DNA from: an uncultured Mycoplasmatota bacterium
GTDB taxonomy: Bacteria; Bacillota_I; Bacilli_A; RF39; UBA660
Reading direction: 5' to 3'
Assembly (NCBI GenBank): GCA_900556025.1
Contig: USNG01000041.1
Location: forward strand, 1 to 12,872
DNA: 12,872 bases
Shown here: piece by piece, positions 8,501-12,872 of the stretch
Position numbering within the stretch: the stretch's first letter is position 1
How the letters are laid out: each line of letters opens with the position of its first letter
Notes under the pieces: model-generated
The model's database searches: none
Seen by the model: only the letters and a program-made list of their open reading frames with translations
Told to the model about the DNA's origin: nothing
Program-made: the position numbers and the translations under genes

Positions 8501-10068
8501 GACAATTGTGGCTGCCTAATGTACCTGGCGTAAGTTATATTTCTGATTTAGTAAAAAAATATGATCATAAACCTATTAGTTATAATTTTAATGTTCCTAT
8601 AGGTGAATATGATGAACCTAGACGTCAAGAACAAGGTTTACTTGAAATAGATTTAGAAAAGGGTAATGTTGCTATAATAGGACAGACAGGTAGTGGAAAA
8701 GAAAACTTAATATCTACAATTTTATGGTCAAGCATTATAGAACATACACCATATGAAATAAATCATTATATAGTAGATTTTGGTTCTGAAACATTGAAAA
8801 AGTTTGCTAAGTTCCCTCATGTTGGTGAAGTTATATTCCAAAGTGATATTAATAGATTTGCAGAATTACTTGATTTAATAGATACTGAGTTAGAAAAAAG
8901 AAAAGAATTATTTTCTGATTATAATGGTTCTTTTGAATATTATAATAAAATGAATGAGAAAAAATTACCTTTAATTGTATTTACTATTAATGCTTATGAT
9001 ATACTGCTTGAATTAATTCCTAAGGTAGCAGATGTATTTTTATCATTGTTTAGAGATGCTCCAAGATATGGTATTGTTATGGTGGTTAGTACTTCAACTA
9101 ATACTGTACTTAGATCTAGACAATTACAATATTTTAATCATATAATAATGCTTCAAATGCAAGATGAATCATTATATAGAAGTATTACTAATTGTAGAAG
9201 AGATCTACTTCCTAGCAAAATATTTGGTAGAGGTATATGTAGAATAGGCGTTGATGATGATAGTTATTGTGAATTCCAAACTGCATTTATTGCAGAAGAA
9301 AGTCAATCTTATGAATTTATAAAAAATACAGCTAATCAATTAACAGATTATTACAAGGTTAAGGCTAAACAGTTAGCTAAAATACCTGAAACTGTTTCTA
9401 GTAATGATTTAGTAAAATATGTAACTGATCTTAGTGCAGTTCCTGTAGGATTTAATTTCTATGAAAAAGATATTGCTAAATATAGTTTTGTAGATAATAA
9501 AATAAATATAATAACATGTAAAGATATAAAATCTAATATTAAATTTATATATGGTCTTGTAAATTTGTTTAGTAAACATCAAAATGTTAAAGTTAGAGTT
9601 GTTGATATGCTTGATATATTTAAAAAACCAATACTTGATATTAAGTTATTTAATGATAATTTAAGTGAAGTAGTAGGAGCATTAGAAAATGATGTTTTAA
9701 CTAGAAATGAAACACAAGATTATGCAATTAATGTTATTATAGGTGCTGGTCAATATAAGAAGAAACTTAGTAAAGGTGGCATAGAAATATTTAATAATAT
9801 GTTTGATAAGGTTTCAAACTCTAAAAAAATAATATTTATTCTTATAGATGATTATGATAAGATAAGAACATTGAAATTAGAATCTTGGTATGCTAGTGTT
9901 AATACTGGTTTTGGAATATGGTTAGGCCCTGGATTTAGTAGTCAAAGTTTAATTTCATCAGGAGAATTAACTCAAGACGATAAGAAATATAATTTTGAAG
10001 GACTTGCTTATTCTGTAACTAATTCTAACTATACTGTAATTAAGACTGTATTGGATGGTGATGATTAA
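5512..10068 (+). CDS. essC: EssC/YukB-type T7SSb ATPase (FtsK/SpoIIIE family)
   Basis: The 1518-residue motor of a type VIIb secretion system, close to the usual EssC length of about 1480. The N-terminal region (about 1-190) fits the EssC FHA-like domains. Two membrane segments lie at about 249-270 and 283-304, followed by a basic coiled stretch (about 310-345). The first ATPase domain is intact: Walker A G710-TTGSGK-S717 and Walker B with D832-E833, followed by the GRSLGVHLILATQKPSG segment. The second has GQTGSGK-E (1057-1064), with Glu where Ser/Thr normally binds Mg, and N1160 in place of the Walker B Asp. The third has no Walker A (about 1330-1344) but keeps an I-D-D-Y-D Walker B-like strand (1445-1449). 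Degenerate rear domains are common in this family, where they bind substrate. It starts at GTG with an AGGTG site (5502-5506), and its stop overlaps the next gene. Confidence 0.95.
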   Translation: MIVYLFNDIYFNKINLPVKINGVYPLYLNNRVFLGNIEEVNGSWKLNLAENIVYDAGSSFNIENYSNFTLRDENTGTIYYVYILPIYDTTVGYFEIKSDKFTIGKNNCDLNYDCSYIDDKIITLTYTDNKWNAKTDANCLFISGVRGNDIVLFNGDYIFYYGLKILFLNKYIIINNMNKVSLSSSIFVLTPLSNNSPVVGRANVEDDIPLFSKDDYYFKSPRFNSVIEEENVIIDTPPDPITPNDTPVILSLGPRLTMLCTSIISLISYINSYLDGTATKSRFIMSLATVLVMITGTLVWPSVTRVYNKHVAKKKEKKRQEKYRAYLAKKRHEIELIKTKQRQIIMEDAPSLENCKLIIDTKPRTLWQRNIENNDFLLIRLGIGNVNSNIKIDKPREQFSMEDEDNLFGELQNVISDSKLVKGAPLTVNLIESNITGIVGNPLLVKQFIDGIFLQIMTFHAYTDLKIIVYTKNENKWDYLKILPHCWDNQKSIRYFATNLDELNTVTIDLEKIFDARVEKDESVQLESDGSEEENVDLYKNYKPYYLIFTDDINAIRNVSLIKKILKYKKNLGFSMLMFNDRLSTLPSETSTFINIDEPVSGLVTNELAEDNQKQFTAEIDKNIDIYDCAQKLANIPINVEKEKYELPTSLSFLEMYGVGKVEQLNISEKWTNNNPVNSLSVPIGVDQNGELFKMDIHEKAYGPHGLVAGTTGSGKSEWIITYILSLAINFNPDEVQFVLIDYKGGGLALSFENSEMGIKLPHLAGTITNLDKSAINRSIASLESELKRRQSIFNEAREKLKEGSMNIYKYQQFYRKGLVSEPMSHLLIICDEFAELKQQQPEFMEQLISISRIGRSLGVHLILATQKPSGVVNDQIWSNSKFKVCLKVQDKGDSNEILKKPDAAFLKQTGAFYLEVGNDDYYNLGQSAWAGAKYYPSDVLKKKIDQSVQYIDNIGRTINVYDDIDTDVKKEDKGEQLLNIVQYIDSIVKKENYVERQLWLPNVPGVSYISDLVKKYDHKPISYNFNVPIGEYDEPRRQEQGLLEIDLEKGNVAIIGQTGSGKENLISTILWSSIIEHTPYEINHYIVDFGSETLKKFAKFPHVGEVIFQSDINRFAELLDLIDTELEKRKELFSDYNGSFEYYNKMNEKKLPLIVFTINAYDILLELIPKVADVFLSLFRDAPRYGIVMVVSTSTNTVLRSRQLQYFNHIIMLQMQDESLYRSITNCRRDLLPSKIFGRGICRIGVDDDSYCEFQTAFIAEESQSYEFIKNTANQLTDYYKVKAKQLAKIPETVSSNDLVKYVTDLSAVPVGFNFYEKDIAKYSFVDNKINIITCKDIKSNIKFIYGLVNLFSKHQNVKVRVVDMLDIFKKPILDIKLFNDNLSEVVGALENDVLTRNETQDYAINVIIGAGQYKKKLSKGGIEIFNNMFDKVSNSKKIIFILIDDYDKIRTLKLESWYASVNTGFGIWLGPGFSSQSLISSGELTQDDKKYNFEGLAYSVTNSNYTVIKTVLDGDD

Positions 10069-10322
10069 TGGAATATAAGGTTTTAATTAAGTTATTTGTT
10101 CCGGAAATAGAGCAAAGTTATGAAATGTATATTCCCGTTAATAGAACTATTGGACAGGTAATTGAATTGATGAATAAAGTAGTTAATGATTTGAGTATGG
10201 GTGTTTTTCCAATCAAAGCTGGTTTAAATCTTATGAATAGAAGAGAAAATATAATTTATGATTATAATAGTTTAATTAGAGAAACCGATATTAGAAATGG
10301 AAGCGAACTAATTATATTTTAA
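10068..10322 (+). CDS. YukD/EsaB-type ubiquitin-like T7SS protein
   Basis: An 84-residue cytosolic protein with the pattern of the YukD/EsaB ubiquitin-like fold. Two beta strands (about 3-22, V-L-I-K-L-F-V then Y-E-M-Y-I-P-V) lead to a helix (26-42, T-I-G-Q-V-I-E-L-M-N-K) and later short strands ending in G-S-E-L-I-I-F. YukD-family proteins sit beside EssC in Firmicutes and are needed for, or regulate, secretion; no diglycine tail is present, so it is not a conjugated modifier. The ATG overlaps the TAA of essC by one base (TAATG), which implies translational coupling and a shared transcript. A strong terminator follows directly after its stop, so it closes the first T7SS transcription unit. 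Confidence 0.85.
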   Translation: MEYKVLIKLFVPEIEQSYEMYIPVNRTIGQVIELMNKVVNDLSMGVFPIKAGLNLMNRRENIIYDYNSLIRETDIRNGSELIIF

Positions 10323-10351
10323 GAATACATAAAAATATGTATTCTTTTTTT
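10322..10351 (+). terminator. Intrinsic terminator after the essC-yukD unit
   Basis: A perfect 10-bp stem pairs AGAATACATA (10322-10331) with TATGTATTCT (10336-10345) around an AAAA loop, followed by seven T (10345-10351). It begins at the last base of the stop codon and splits the T7SS locus into two transcription units. Confidence 0.88.
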
Positions 10352-10383
10352 GTAAAACTTTCGTAAATTTTTTTAACATTTCA

Positions 10384-10412
10384 TTGCATTAGTTTTCAAT
10401 AAAATATATATT
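10384..10412 (+). promoter_or_regulatory. Promoter of the WXG100-like gene array
   Basis: TTGCAT (10384-10389), a 17-base spacer and TATATT (10407-10412). It is weaker than the essC promoter but well placed after the terminator. The predicted start near 10419 leaves about 44 bases before the ATG at 10463. Confidence 0.55.
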
Positions 10413-10452
10413 GGTATTAGAGTATGGACGATATGATGTACTCTAGAGGCGT

Positions 10453-10459
10453 AGGAGGT
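10453..10459 (+). promoter_or_regulatory. Strong ribosome site that sets the start of the first array gene
   Basis: AGGAGGT lies 3-4 bases before ATG 10463. The longer frame starting at ATG 10424 has no such site and would begin only about 5 bases after the predicted transcript start, so 10463 is preferred. Confidence 0.7.
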
Positions 10460-10462
10460 ACA

Positions 10463-10816
10463 ATGACTGCTGACTTTATTGGTGGAATTGAAGAAAATGA
10501 TGTTCATTTACTTAGTATGGAAATATTAAAGTATTCTGATAAAATTTCTGAGATATTTGATGCTGTAGATACTAAAATTGATGAATTATCTGTTTATTAT
10601 AAGTCTACTTCTTTTGATGAATTTCAGAAGTCTTATAATGATTTTAGAAAAAATTATTCTATCATTAAATCTAATGTTATTTCTTATTCTGATGATCTTT
10701 TAAGATTGATAACTAAGATGCATGAGGGTTTAGATGAAGTGGCTGGAATGTATGAAAAATATGCTGAAGATAAAAAGTCAAAAGCTAAAAATGTAGAGTA
10801 TAAGGAGGTGCTTTAA
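10463..10816 (+). CDS. WXG100-like small helical protein (no WXG motif), array gene 1
   Basis: A 117-residue protein, predicted to be almost all helix, with no signal peptide or membrane segment. Two long helices (about 12-47 and 52-105) meet at a turn reading Y-K-S-T-S-F-D-E-F (46-54), the place of the WXG turn in WXG100 proteins, but neither W nor G is present. The C-terminal tail is Lys-rich. It most likely belongs to the broad WXG100/LXG-accessory helical-hairpin group and is a candidate T7SS substrate, partner or chaperone; this rests on size, predicted fold and position. Homology could not be tested here. It is the first gene after the array promoter and its TAA directly touches the ATG of the next gene, suggesting coupled expression. 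A 13-residue longer form from ATG 10424 is possible. Confidence 0.72.
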   Translation: MTADFIGGIEENDVHLLSMEILKYSDKISEIFDAVDTKIDELSVYYKSTSFDEFQKSYNDFRKNYSIIKSNVISYSDDLLRLITKMHEGLDEVAGMYEKYAEDKKSKAKNVEYKEVL

Positions 10817-11131
10817 ATGGCTTTAAATATCGAAGGTGCAACATTAGGTTATGATGCAAACAATGTTCAAGCTGCATTTAACAGTTTGAATCAAGAAGTA
10901 ATAGGTGAAACTATTATTCTATTAAAACAAGGTCTTGAAAAATTAAATCAAGCAACTGATCAAGTTTGGGTTGGACAATCTGCTGAACAATTTAAAAAGA
11001 ATATGCAATATGATGCAGATTTCATTTCTGAACGTTTAGAAGAAACTCGTGATATTCTAAAAACAGAATTAGATGAGATTGTAAACAAGATGGATGAAGT
11101 TGATCAAAATCTTGTTAAGGGAAGGGAGTAA
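10817..11131 (+). CDS. WXG100 family protein (EsxA-like), array gene 2
   Basis: A 104-residue protein with the classical WXG100 layout: helix (about 14-48), turn with W51-V52-G53 followed by Q-S-A-E-Q-F, and helix (about 57-97). The size, the WXG motif and the following A-x-x-F pattern match secreted EsxA/YukE proteins, which leave the cell through EssC as folded dimers. No YxxxD/E export signal is visible at the C-terminus, so it may depend on a partner or use another signal. The AAGGAGGTG site (10802-10810) lies inside the end of the upstream gene. It is followed after 6 bases by the next array gene. This is the best candidate for the canonical EsxA of this system. Confidence 0.92.
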   Translation: MALNIEGATLGYDANNVQAAFNSLNQEVIGETIILLKQGLEKLNQATDQVWVGQSAEQFKKNMQYDADFISERLEETRDILKTELDEIVNKMDEVDQNLVKGRE

Positions 11132-11137
11132 TAAAAT

Positions 11138-11605
11138 ATGTCAATTCAAAGTGCTGTTGGTAATATTGTTAGTGGTGTTAATAATGATCTTCAATCAATA
11201 TTAACAGCTGCTAAAACTGCTTTACAAAATATTGTTGGAAGCGTTAATACAGGTTTAAATACTATGTGGAGTGGTGGCTTCGCTGGTATTGATGAAAATA
11301 ATTTAGATATAATGAAGAATGCTTTAATAGAGTATTGTGATACTATTGATGCTCATATTAATGAATTCGATCAAATGAGTAAACTAGAAGTAGCATACAA
11401 AGGAGTTATTCAAGGTGCTGCTGATGAATTTGTAAAATCAGTTAAAGATATTTTAGTTGCATATGTATCTACAATGAGAAGAAATATTTCTGAAGCAGAT
11501 ACTGCATTCCAAAACTATAAAGAAGCTGCTCAACAAATTGCTCAAAATGTTGGTAGTGATGCTGAACAAGTTCGCGCTGAAGCTCAAAAAATTAAATTAG
11601 ACTAA
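11138..11605 (+). CDS. Extended WXG100-like protein, array gene 3
   Basis: A 155-residue protein, about 50 residues longer than its neighbours. The N-terminal part (1-50) is rich in Gly, Ala, Ser, Asn and Val, with amphipathic character and a W44-S45-G46 triplet. The rest (52-140) resembles a WXG100 hairpin: helix about 53-85, a turn at Y87-K-G-V-I-Q-G93 followed by A-A-D-E-F, and helix about 95-138. The WXG turn is thus replaced by a GVIQG turn, while W-S-G sits in the N-terminal extension. There is no signal peptide of the Sec type. It is probably a T7SS substrate or partner with an added segment; the role of the extension is unknown. The ribosome site is AAGGGAG (11122-11128). A 12-base palindrome (11606-11617) lies right after its stop. 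Confidence 0.75.
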   Translation: MSIQSAVGNIVSGVNNDLQSILTAAKTALQNIVGSVNTGLNTMWSGGFAGIDENNLDIMKNALIEYCDTIDAHINEFDQMSKLEVAYKGVIQGAADEFVKSVKDILVAYVSTMRRNISEADTAFQNYKEAAQQIAQNVGSDAEQVRAEAQKIKLD

Positions 11606-11617
11606 TTACTTAAGTAA
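11606..11617. repeat. 12-base palindrome next to a ribosome site
   Basis: TTACTTAAGTAA is a perfect palindrome lying between the stop of array gene 3 and the AAAGGAGG site of gene 4. As RNA it could only form a weak hairpin. It may affect translation of gene 4 or be chance in AT-rich DNA. Confidence 0.3.
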
Positions 11618-11631
11618 AGGAGGAGTTTTAT

Positions 11632-11940
11632 ATGCCATCTACTATAGCTGGTTGTTATGCTGAGATTAGAAAATATCAAATTTTAGCTAATGGTGTTTCT
11701 AATGTAATATCACAATTGAAAAGTTGTAGTTCAAATTATATTAATCTTAAAAAGAACATACAAGAAAATTATTTAGTAAATAGTGATACTACTCCAGTAT
11801 ATGATAAAGTATCGTCTTTAGAGAGTGAGGCAAATAAAACTTCTAATTATTTAAGTAAGACTATTTTACCTGCTATTTCTGCTGCTATTCAAGCATTATA
11901 TAGAAGAATTGCCGAACTTGAAGAAGAGGAAGAAGAATAG
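11632..11940 (+). CDS. Small helical T7SS-associated protein with acidic tail, array gene 4
   Basis: A 102-residue protein with predicted helices about 4-48 and 56-97 and an interhelix turn around Y47-L-V-N-S-D-T-T-P55. The C-terminus is an acidic tract of Glu residues (95-102, one Leu). No WXG motif, signal peptide or membrane segment is present. The N-terminal pattern (Y9-A-E-I-R-K-Y, two conserved-looking aromatic/charged heptads) resembles the YwqH/DUF5082-type accessory proteins that accompany LXG toxins in Bacillota, where small helical proteins pair with the toxin's LXG domain. That assignment is tentative. Its ribosome site AAAGGAGGAG is very strong. It is 24 bases before the next gene and in the same unit. 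Confidence 0.7.
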   Translation: MPSTIAGCYAEIRKYQILANGVSNVISQLKSCSSNYINLKKNIQENYLVNSDTTPVYDKVSSLESEANKTSNYLSKTILPAISAAIQALYRRIAELEEEEEE

Positions 11941-11964
11941 GAAAACAATAAAGGAGGTCAGGCT

Positions 11965-12267
11965 ATGGATTCCATAGTTTATGCTGAAACAAATCAAATT
12001 AAACAAATTGCTAAAGAAATTATTGATTTAGGAAATGATTTTGAAAGTACTATAAATGATTTATTCAAAAAGTTTTCAGATGTGCCTTATTCTACAAAGG
12101 AATGGGTTGGTAATCAATCTGAAAAGTATTTTGATTTAGTTTCTCTTGAAAAAGATGATTATATCGATTTTGCCAATAAAATAAGAAGTTATGGTGAGAA
12201 ACTTAATAGGGATGTTAATGATATAGAATCAACAATAAATACTGTTATAAAAAAGGAATCTATGTGA
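11965..12267 (+). CDS. WXG100 family protein, array gene 5
   Basis: A 100-residue protein with helix (about 7-38), turn containing W47-V48-G49 followed by N-Q-S-E-K-Y-F, and helix (about 56-97). The motif and length fit the WXG100/YwqI-type group. It has the same WVG triplet as array gene 2 but little other similarity, so it is probably not a recent duplicate. No YxxxD/E signal is evident at the C-terminus. It has a strong AAAGGAGGT site (11950-11958). Its stop is TGA, which shows that TGA is a stop in this organism. The next gene starts 7 bases later and its ribosome site overlaps this stop codon, so the two are likely co-translated and may form a pair. Confidence 0.88.
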   Translation: MDSIVYAETNQIKQIAKEIIDLGNDFESTINDLFKKFSDVPYSTKEWVGNQSEKYFDLVSLEKDDYIDFANKIRSYGEKLNRDVNDIESTINTVIKKESM

Positions 12268-12274
12268 GGTATTT

Positions 12275-12586
12275 ATGGCAAAGATAGAATATGTTAAAAA
12301 TGGTTTATATTCTTATTGTAGTACGGATATTAATGATATAATAACTGCACTTGAAAAAGCAAAATCTAAAGCATCTACTTTATCTTCACCAGCTAGTTTT
12401 TCTTATAGTGGATATATAAGTTCACTATCTTCAAATATCGGAAAACTTGTTGCTAAGGCAAATAAAATAGATAGTATTTTAAAAGAAATAAATAAAGAAT
12501 ATGAAGAATTAAATACAAGAATGAGAAAAGATGTTGATAGTTTGGACTCTTCATTAGTTAAAGAAAGAGAGAGACTTATTGAGTAG
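12275..12586 (+). CDS. Small helical T7SS-associated protein, array gene 6
   Basis: A 103-residue protein of predicted helix-turn-helix form: helix about 17-36, a Ser-rich turn (S37-T-L-S-S-P-A-S-F-S-Y-S-G46), then a long helix about 47-100 that is strongly charged at its end. No WXG motif, signal peptide or membrane segment. It may be the partner of array gene 5, because of the tight spacing and the TGAGGT ribosome site (12265-12270) lying on the upstream stop codon. The family is not recognised with confidence; an LXG-accessory or WXG100-like role is inferred from size, helix pattern and context. It is the last gene of the array, with a terminator directly after it. Confidence 0.7.
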   Translation: MAKIEYVKNGLYSYCSTDINDIITALEKAKSKASTLSSPASFSYSGYISSLSSNIGKLVAKANKIDSILKEINKEYEELNTRMRKDVDSLDSSLVKERERLIE

Positions 12587-12615
12587 AAAATAATAAAGAA
12601 ATTTATTATTTTTTT
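12587..12615 (+). terminator. Intrinsic terminator closing the WXG100-like array
   Basis: AATAATAAA (12589-12597) pairs perfectly with TTTATTATT (12602-12610), and the stem can be extended by two more A-T pairs on each side. The loop is the stable GNRA tetraloop GAAA (12598-12601). A T run (12609-12615) follows. The stem is all A-T, so efficiency is uncertain. Confidence 0.7.
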
Positions 12616-12617
12616 GT

Positions 12618-12645
12618 TTGTTATATAATTATATTTTGTTATAAT
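12618..12645 (+). promoter_or_regulatory. Promoter of the ABC transporter gene
   Basis: TTGTTA (12618-12623), a 16-base spacer and TATAAT (12640-12645) with TGT before it (extended -10). The start near 12652 gives a leader of about 50 bases. It indicates that the ABC gene is a separate unit from the array. Confidence 0.6.
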
Positions 12646-12700
12646 ATATTTAATATATAAGATAATAATCTAGAGTGTTGAAGGTTAAATAGGTGATGTT

Positions 12701-12872
12701 ATGTTAGAGTTAAAGAACGTATCTAAATTTTATTCAAATAATGGTATGATATCAACTGGATTTTCTCGTGTTTCTTTAAAATTTAATTTAGGTGAATTTG
12801 TAGCAATTACTGGTGAGAGTGGTAGTGGCAAAAGTACTCTTTTAAATGTTATTAGTGGACTTGATTCTTATG
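12701..12872 (+). CDS. ABC transporter ATP-binding protein, N-terminal part (cut by window end)
   Basis: The first 57 residues of an ABC ATPase are visible. They begin M-L-E-L-K-N-V-S-K-F-Y, the usual first strand with the A-loop Tyr11, and contain Walker A G38-ESGSGK-S45 followed by T-L-L-N-V-I-S-G-L-D. The wording GEFVAITGESGSGKSTLLN resembles the MacB/LolD-like ATPases that work with FtsX-type permeases in Bacillota, often for peptide or lipoprotein handling. Whether a permease is fused or follows cannot be seen. The ATG has an AGGTGAT ribosome site (12691-12697). It has its own promoter, and the upstream array ends in a terminator, so a link with T7SS is positional only. Confidence 0.93.
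   Translation, partial: MLELKNVSKFYSNNGMISTGFSRVSLKFNLGEFVAITGESGSGKSTLLNVISGLDSY

Noticed and set aside
10424..10462. ATG 10424 as the start of array gene 1
   Set aside because: No ribosome site is present, and ATG 10463 in the same frame has a strong AGGAGGT site; the upstream ATG is kept only as an alternative.
12240..12270. Possible TGA=Trp genetic code, suggested by the Mollicutes-like 5S
   Set aside because: Trp is encoded by TGG throughout, and array gene 5 ends in TGA just before the next gene's ribosome site and start.
10463..12586. Search for an LXG toxin and immunity gene in the array
   Set aside because: All ORFs here are small and helical; no long polymorphic toxin C-terminus or immunity-like gene is seen.

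Overview
The window comes from a strongly AT-rich low-GC Gram-positive bacterium (Bacillota/Bacilli or a Mollicutes-related uncultured lineage). The pointers are Bacillota-type 23S sequence, a short 5S rRNA of about 106 nt (a size typical of Mollicutes), strong A/T codon bias, good Shine-Dalgarno sites and a Firmicutes-type type VII secretion locus (T7SSb). TGG is used for Trp and one gene ends in TGA, so the standard bacterial code applies, not the TGA=Trp mycoplasma code. The genus cannot be named from this sequence alone.

Layout. Positions 1-905 are the 3' end of a 23S rRNA, followed by a 5S rRNA (974-1079) that seems to have its own promoter. A convergent thioredoxin-like lipoprotein gene (1133-1582, minus) shares a bidirectional terminator with the rRNA operon. 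Next come tRNA-His (1805-1881) with a near-consensus promoter and terminator, then a gene-free stretch holding a second promoter/terminator pair (about 2027-2092). A small protein made of two copies of one aromatic-rich domain follows (2176-2601); its start codon looks like ATG changed to ATA. A membrane-anchored HtrA-type serine protease (2746-3939) converges on a membrane-anchored HExxH putative metallopeptidase (3979-5388, minus).

From the metallopeptidase's divergent promoter region to 12586 runs a T7SSb locus. A full-length EssC/YukB-type FtsK/SpoIIIE ATPase (5512-10068) overlaps by one base a YukD/EsaB-type ubiquitin-like protein (10068-10322), and a strong terminator follows. A second promoter then drives six small helical proteins of about 100-155 residues. 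Two carry clear WXG motifs (WVG); the other four look like divergent WXG100-like or LXG-accessory-like partners. Another terminator follows, and an ABC transporter ATPase gene with its own promoter is cut by the window end.

How it may work together. EssC would be the membrane motor; the YukD-like protein is its usual small cytosolic partner; the six helical proteins are candidate secreted dimers or targeting partners. EssB/YukC, EssA and EsaA/YueB are not in the window, nor is any LXG toxin, so the locus is either minimal or split. The two extracytoplasmic proteases nearby could process or survey secreted proteins, but that is inference from position only.
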